A stretch of 64,000 nucleotides of DNA, from contig JBMYVY010000001.1 in the NCBI GenBank assembly GCA_049606855.1, positions 186,001 to 250,000 on the forward strand, given 5' to 3'. Positions 61,210 through 64,000 of this stretch are shown piece after piece (the stretch's first letter is position 1; each line of letters opens with the position of its first letter). A model generated the notes under the pieces. It was not told the origin of the DNA, ran no database searches, and was given only the letters and a program-made list of their open reading frames with translations. The translations under genes were made by a program, and so were the position numbers. The DNA is from JBELHR01 sp049606855 (lineage in GTDB: Bacteria; Bacteroidota; Bacteroidia; Flavobacteriales; Flavobacteriaceae).

Positions 61210-62507
61210 TGATCATGAAAAAGTTAAAATATATTTTTACGTTAATTGTTCTTAGTACTGTAAGTACAATTTATGGACAACAGACTCCTGGAAATAAACA
61301 AACGGAGTCCATTTTAATTAACAATGTAACTATACATGTTGGTAATGGTGAAGTAATCGACCAAGGTTCTGTTGGGTTCCAAGATGGAAAATTATCATTT
61401 GTTGGCTTAGCTACTGATGCTCCTAGTGATTACACAAATGTAATTGACGGAACTGGTCAGCATGTTTATCCTGGATTTATTGCACCAAATTCTACCTTAG
61501 GCTTAGTTGAAATTGATGCTGTAAAAGCAACTGATGATGAAGCGGAAATGGGGACTTTTAACCCAAATATTCGTTCAATTGTAGCCTATAATGCGGAAAG
61601 TAAGGTAGTCGAATCCGTAAGGCCTAATGGCGTATTAATGGCTCAAATTACACCACGAGGAGGAGTTTTTGCCGGAAATTCGAGTATTGTTCAACTCGAC
61701 GCATGGAATTATGAAGATGCAACCCTAAAATACGATGATGGTAACCACATTTATTGGCCGAGTATGCATCGTTATAATTATCGTTCTGGAACAGTTCGTG
61801 CGAACAAGAATTACAGCAAACAAATAAGTCAAATTCAAACTGAACTGGAAGGAGCAAAAACTTATCTTAGTGGAAATCGTGCTGAGAACGATCTCAAACT
61901 AAATGCTTTGGACGCCGTGTTTAGTGGAACTCAAAAAGTGTATATCCATACCAACGGAGCACATGAAATGCTCGATGCTATGAGAATGATGCAAGATTTG
62001 GACTTAAATGATTATGTTTTTGTAGGTGGGTTTGAATCTTTTAAAATTATTGATCAATTAAAAGCAAATAATGTACCTGTTCTATTAAAACGTGTTCACT
62101 CTTTGCCAAATTCAGTTGATGAAGATGTTAGGCTTCCTTTTAAAGTTGCAGCTGAATTGGTTCAGGCTGGAATACTTGTAGGATTAGAAAATACTGGCTC
62201 AATGGAACGTATGCAAACAAGAAATCTTCCATTTTACGCTGGAACTGCAGTTGGATATGGTATTAGTTATGAACAAGCTCTTCAAACAATAACTTTAAAC
62301 ACTGCTACAATTTTAGGAATTGAGGATTGGTGTGGATCAATTGAAGTTGGAAAAGACGCTACCTTGTTTGTTTCTAAAGGAAATGCATTAGAGATGTCGG
62401 GAAATAATTTGACCCATGCTTTTGTTCAGGGCCGAGCTATTTCGCTAGAAACTCACCAAACAGAACTCTATCACCGTTATATGAATAAATACAATAGTGA
62501 AAAGTAA
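61209..62507 (+). CDS. Secreted amidohydrolase-like protein without metal-binding histidines
   Basis: 432 residues. Signal peptide (KKLKYIFTLIVLSTVSTIYGQ; ATG 61209 or 61215). Amidohydrolase fold with the composite beta domain, but the IDxHxH motif reads IAPNST and the later His residues are not at the expected spots, so metal catalysis is unlikely. It begins on the last base of the preceding stop (TAATG), so it is translated together with the 987-residue protein and may be a structural partner. Confidence 0.8.
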   Translation: MIMKKLKYIFTLIVLSTVSTIYGQQTPGNKQTESILINNVTIHVGNGEVIDQGSVGFQDGKLSFVGLATDAPSDYTNVIDGTGQHVYPGFIAPNSTLGLVEIDAVKATDDEAEMGTFNPNIRSIVAYNAESKVVESVRPNGVLMAQITPRGGVFAGNSSIVQLDAWNYEDATLKYDDGNHIYWPSMHRYNYRSGTVRANKNYSKQISQIQTELEGAKTYLSGNRAENDLKLNALDAVFSGTQKVYIHTNGAHEMLDAMRMMQDLDLNDYVFVGGFESFKIIDQLKANNVPVLLKRVHSLPNSVDEDVRLPFKVAAELVQAGILVGLENTGSMERMQTRNLPFYAGTAVGYGISYEQALQTITLNTATILGIEDWCGSIEVGKDATLFVSKGNALEMSGNNLTHAFVQGRAISLETHQTELYHRYMNKYNSEK

Positions 62508-62510
62508 TTT

Positions 62511-62540
62511 AAAAGCCCTCTGATTGAGGGCTTTTTTTTA
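62511..62540 (+). terminator. Terminator of the amidohydrolase operon
   Basis: AAAAGCCCTC / GAGGGCTTTT with loop TGATT and a long T run. Ends the two-gene transcript just before the methyltransferase gene. Confidence 0.88.
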
Positions 62541-62551
62541 TTTTTGTGTTT

Positions 62552-63340
62552 ATGACAGATGTGATTACAAGCACAAAGAATTCCTTCGTTAAAGACTTAT
62601 TGAGTTTACAAGAGAAGTCCAGGAATAGGAAAAAAAATCAATCATTCTTACTTGAAGGGGAAAGAGAATTGAATCTAGCAATCAAGTATGGCTATGAGAT
62701 AGAGTTCCTTGTTATTTGTCCTGAAATAATTTCACCCAACTCCACCTTTACAGAAAATGGAAACTTTAAGTTTTTGAATGTTTCTAAACAGGTCTACAGT
62801 AAATTAGCTTATAGAGGATCAACCGAAGGTATAATGGCCAAGGTGGGCTTTAAAAGTCATGATTTGAATAATTTATCTTTGTCAAACAACCCTTTAATAT
62901 TGGTAGCTGAAGCTCCGGAAAAACCTGGTAATATAGGTGCTTTACTTCGTACAGCTGATGCCGCAAATATTGATGCTGTAATCATTGCTAATCCTAAGAC
63001 TGACTTGTACAACCCGAATATAATCAGATCCTCGATAGGCTGCGTTTTTTCAACGCAAATTGGCGTAGGTAATACTCAGGAAGTTCTATCATTTTTAAGA
63101 AAAAAGGACATTAAGATCTATTCTGCTGCTTTAAAGCAAGATTCTGAACCTTATTATAAAATTGATTTTTCAAAACCCTCTGCTATTGTTGTTGGAACCG
63201 AATCAACAGGTTTGAGTGATCTGTGGTTGAATCAATGTGATTCCAAGGTGATTATTCCGATGGAAGGTGCGATTGACTCGATGAATGTTTCTGTATCAGC
63301 AGCTGTATTAATTTTTGAAGCTAAAAGACAAAGAATATGA
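62552..63340 (+). CDS. SpoU/TrmH-family RNA 2'-O-methyltransferase
   Basis: 262 residues from ATG 62552 (MTDVITSTKNSFVKDLLSL); a GTG two codons upstream lies in the preceding T-tract. N-terminal L30e-like substrate-binding part (~1-100) and C-terminal SPOUT domain with motif 1 EKPGNIGALLRTADA, motif 2 VVGTESTGLSD and motif 3 IPMEGAIDSMNVSVSAA. Methylates a ribose in rRNA or tRNA; target unknown. The stop overlaps the following start (ATGA). Confidence 0.9.
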   Translation: MTDVITSTKNSFVKDLLSLQEKSRNRKKNQSFLLEGERELNLAIKYGYEIEFLVICPEIISPNSTFTENGNFKFLNVSKQVYSKLAYRGSTEGIMAKVGFKSHDLNNLSLSNNPLILVAEAPEKPGNIGALLRTADAANIDAVIIANPKTDLYNPNIIRSSIGCVFSTQIGVGNTQEVLSFLRKKDIKIYSAALKQDSEPYYKIDFSKPSAIVVGTESTGLSDLWLNQCDSKVIIPMEGAIDSMNVSVSAAVLIFEAKRQRI

Positions 63341-64000
63341 TAATATATTATGTAGTAATAACAATTATTATTGTTGATTATCTTTTTAACACCTGGCTAA
63401 ATACACGAAATCATAGAGCATCTCAGGCGAACCTTCCCGATAGCCTGAAAGATATTTACGATGCAAAAGAGTATAAGAAAAGTATGGATTATCAGGCAGC
63501 TAAATATAAAGTAACCCGCTTATCAGGTCTGCTGAGTTTAGTCGTTAGTTTAATTTTTATTCTAGCCGGAGGATTTAAGTGGCTCAATGATTTGGTGTAT
63601 TCCTTTGAGTTCTCTGAATTATTGACCTCTTTATTGTTCTTCGCCTTATTAGGAATGGGATCTTATATCATTAATTTACCCTTCTCTTACTACAAAACTT
63701 TCAAAATTGAGTCCGAATATGGCTTTAATTTAATGACCAAAAAAACATTTTGGATGGACCAATTTAAAGGAAGTATGTTGACGATAGTCTTGGGTGGAGT
63801 GGTTTTGAGTTTGGTGATTTTCATTTACCAAAACCTTCAAGAAGACTTTTGGTGGTTGGCATGGATACTTATTAGTTTGATAAGTGTATTTATCACTTTT
63901 TTTTACAGCAGCCTAATTGTTCCTCTATTTAATAAACAAATACCTCTAGAGGACGGAGAATTAAAATCAAAGATTACTGAACTTTCAGAAAAATTAAAAT
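63337..64000 (+). CDS. M48 family (Ste24-like, CAAX prenyl protease 1-type) metalloprotease, N-terminal part
   Basis: The frame runs open from ATG 63337 to the end of the window, at least 221 residues. It has several membrane helices. The segments YDAKEYKKSMDYQAAKYK, ESEYGFNLMTKKTFWMDQFK and FNKQIPLEDGELKSKI are signatures of the Ste24/CAAX protease 1 N-terminal half. The zinc motif HExxH would lie beyond the edge. Four-base ATGA overlap with the methyltransferase gene. Confidence 0.88.
   Translation, partial: MIIYYVVITIIIVDYLFNTWLNTRNHRASQANLPDSLKDIYDAKEYKKSMDYQAAKYKVTRLSGLLSLVVSLIFILAGGFKWLNDLVYSFEFSELLTSLLFFALLGMGSYIINLPFSYYKTFKIESEYGFNLMTKKTFWMDQFKGSMLTIVLGGVVLSLVIFIYQNLQEDFWWLAWILISLISVFITFFYSSLIVPLFNKQIPLEDGELKSKITELSEKLK

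Noticed and set aside
62539..62546. TATTTTTG resembling a -7 box just before the methyltransferase gene
   Set aside because: It is the T-tract of the preceding terminator and would place the transcription start on the ATG with no -33 box.
1..64000. Mobile elements, CRISPR arrays, tRNA and rRNA genes
   Set aside because: No transposase, integrase, phage gene, direct-repeat array or cloverleaf sequence was seen in reading the intergenic regions.

Overview
The window is a dense, low-GC chromosomal segment of a Bacteroidota bacterium, most likely of the order Flavobacteriales. The case rests on lineage-typical families (DUF4290, DUF4494, DUF3810, a split transketolase, a mitochondrial-like aconitase, a YtxJ/BshA bacillithiol pair), the absence of Shine-Dalgarno sequences, and repeated promoters of the Bacteroidota form TTTG-N19-21-TANNTTTG. 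No insertion sequence, prophage, CRISPR array, tRNA or rRNA was seen. Nearly everything is core metabolism or housekeeping. The novelty lies mostly in regulatory leaders and in small departures within familiar families.

Layout. 1-4142: end of lysA, then a threonine block (promoter, Thr-rich leader peptide, thrB, thrC) and gcvT. 4143-9500: PlsC-like acyltransferase, a DsrE-like secreted protein, a lipoprotein, glyA, fumarylacetoacetase and ytxJ. 9600-15650: clpB, then dapD, a thioesterase and an M61-type peptidase lipoprotein. 15686-22307 (minus): aconitase, RNase P RNA, dnaJ-grpE, murA and DUF4290. 22372-31106 (minus): uvrD/pcrA, the leuCD-leuA-like-leuB operon and a DEAH helicase. 31294-38653: an unrecognised 51-codon ORF, a metallo-hydrolase, lysC with a divergent ACT-like partner, a TRIC/UPF0126 channel, a DEAD-box helicase, DUF4494-GNAT-sugar dehydrogenase. 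38684-39756: a yceI-marR operon with a visible operator. 39773-47493: a complete, compact his operon (hisG-D-C-B-H-A-F-IE plus DUF2461) under a His-codon attenuator. 47558-57000: typA, a small membrane protein, a phosphoesterase with proline dehydrogenase, aroB, bshA, transketolase N-subunit and dnaB. 57120-64000: DUF3810, two secreted amidohydrolases, a SpoU methyltransferase and the start of a Ste24-like M48 protease.

How the genes work together. The aspartate family is spread over several loci: lysA and thrBC at the left edge, dapD at 12.3 kb, lysC at 33 kb. The his and thr blocks both begin with a tiny ORF rich in the amino acid the block makes, which is the signature of ribosome-mediated attenuation. 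For his, the terminator and a competing antiterminator helix can be drawn directly from the sequence. glyA and gcvT supply one-carbon units. bshA and ytxJ point to bacillithiol as the low-molecular-weight thiol. ClpB, DnaJ and GrpE form part of the disaggregase/Hsp70 network. MurA carries Asp instead of the fosfomycin-reactive Cys.

Limits. All family assignments come from reading motifs and recalling families; no database search was run. Promoters, operator, small RNA and leader structures are sequence-based predictions.
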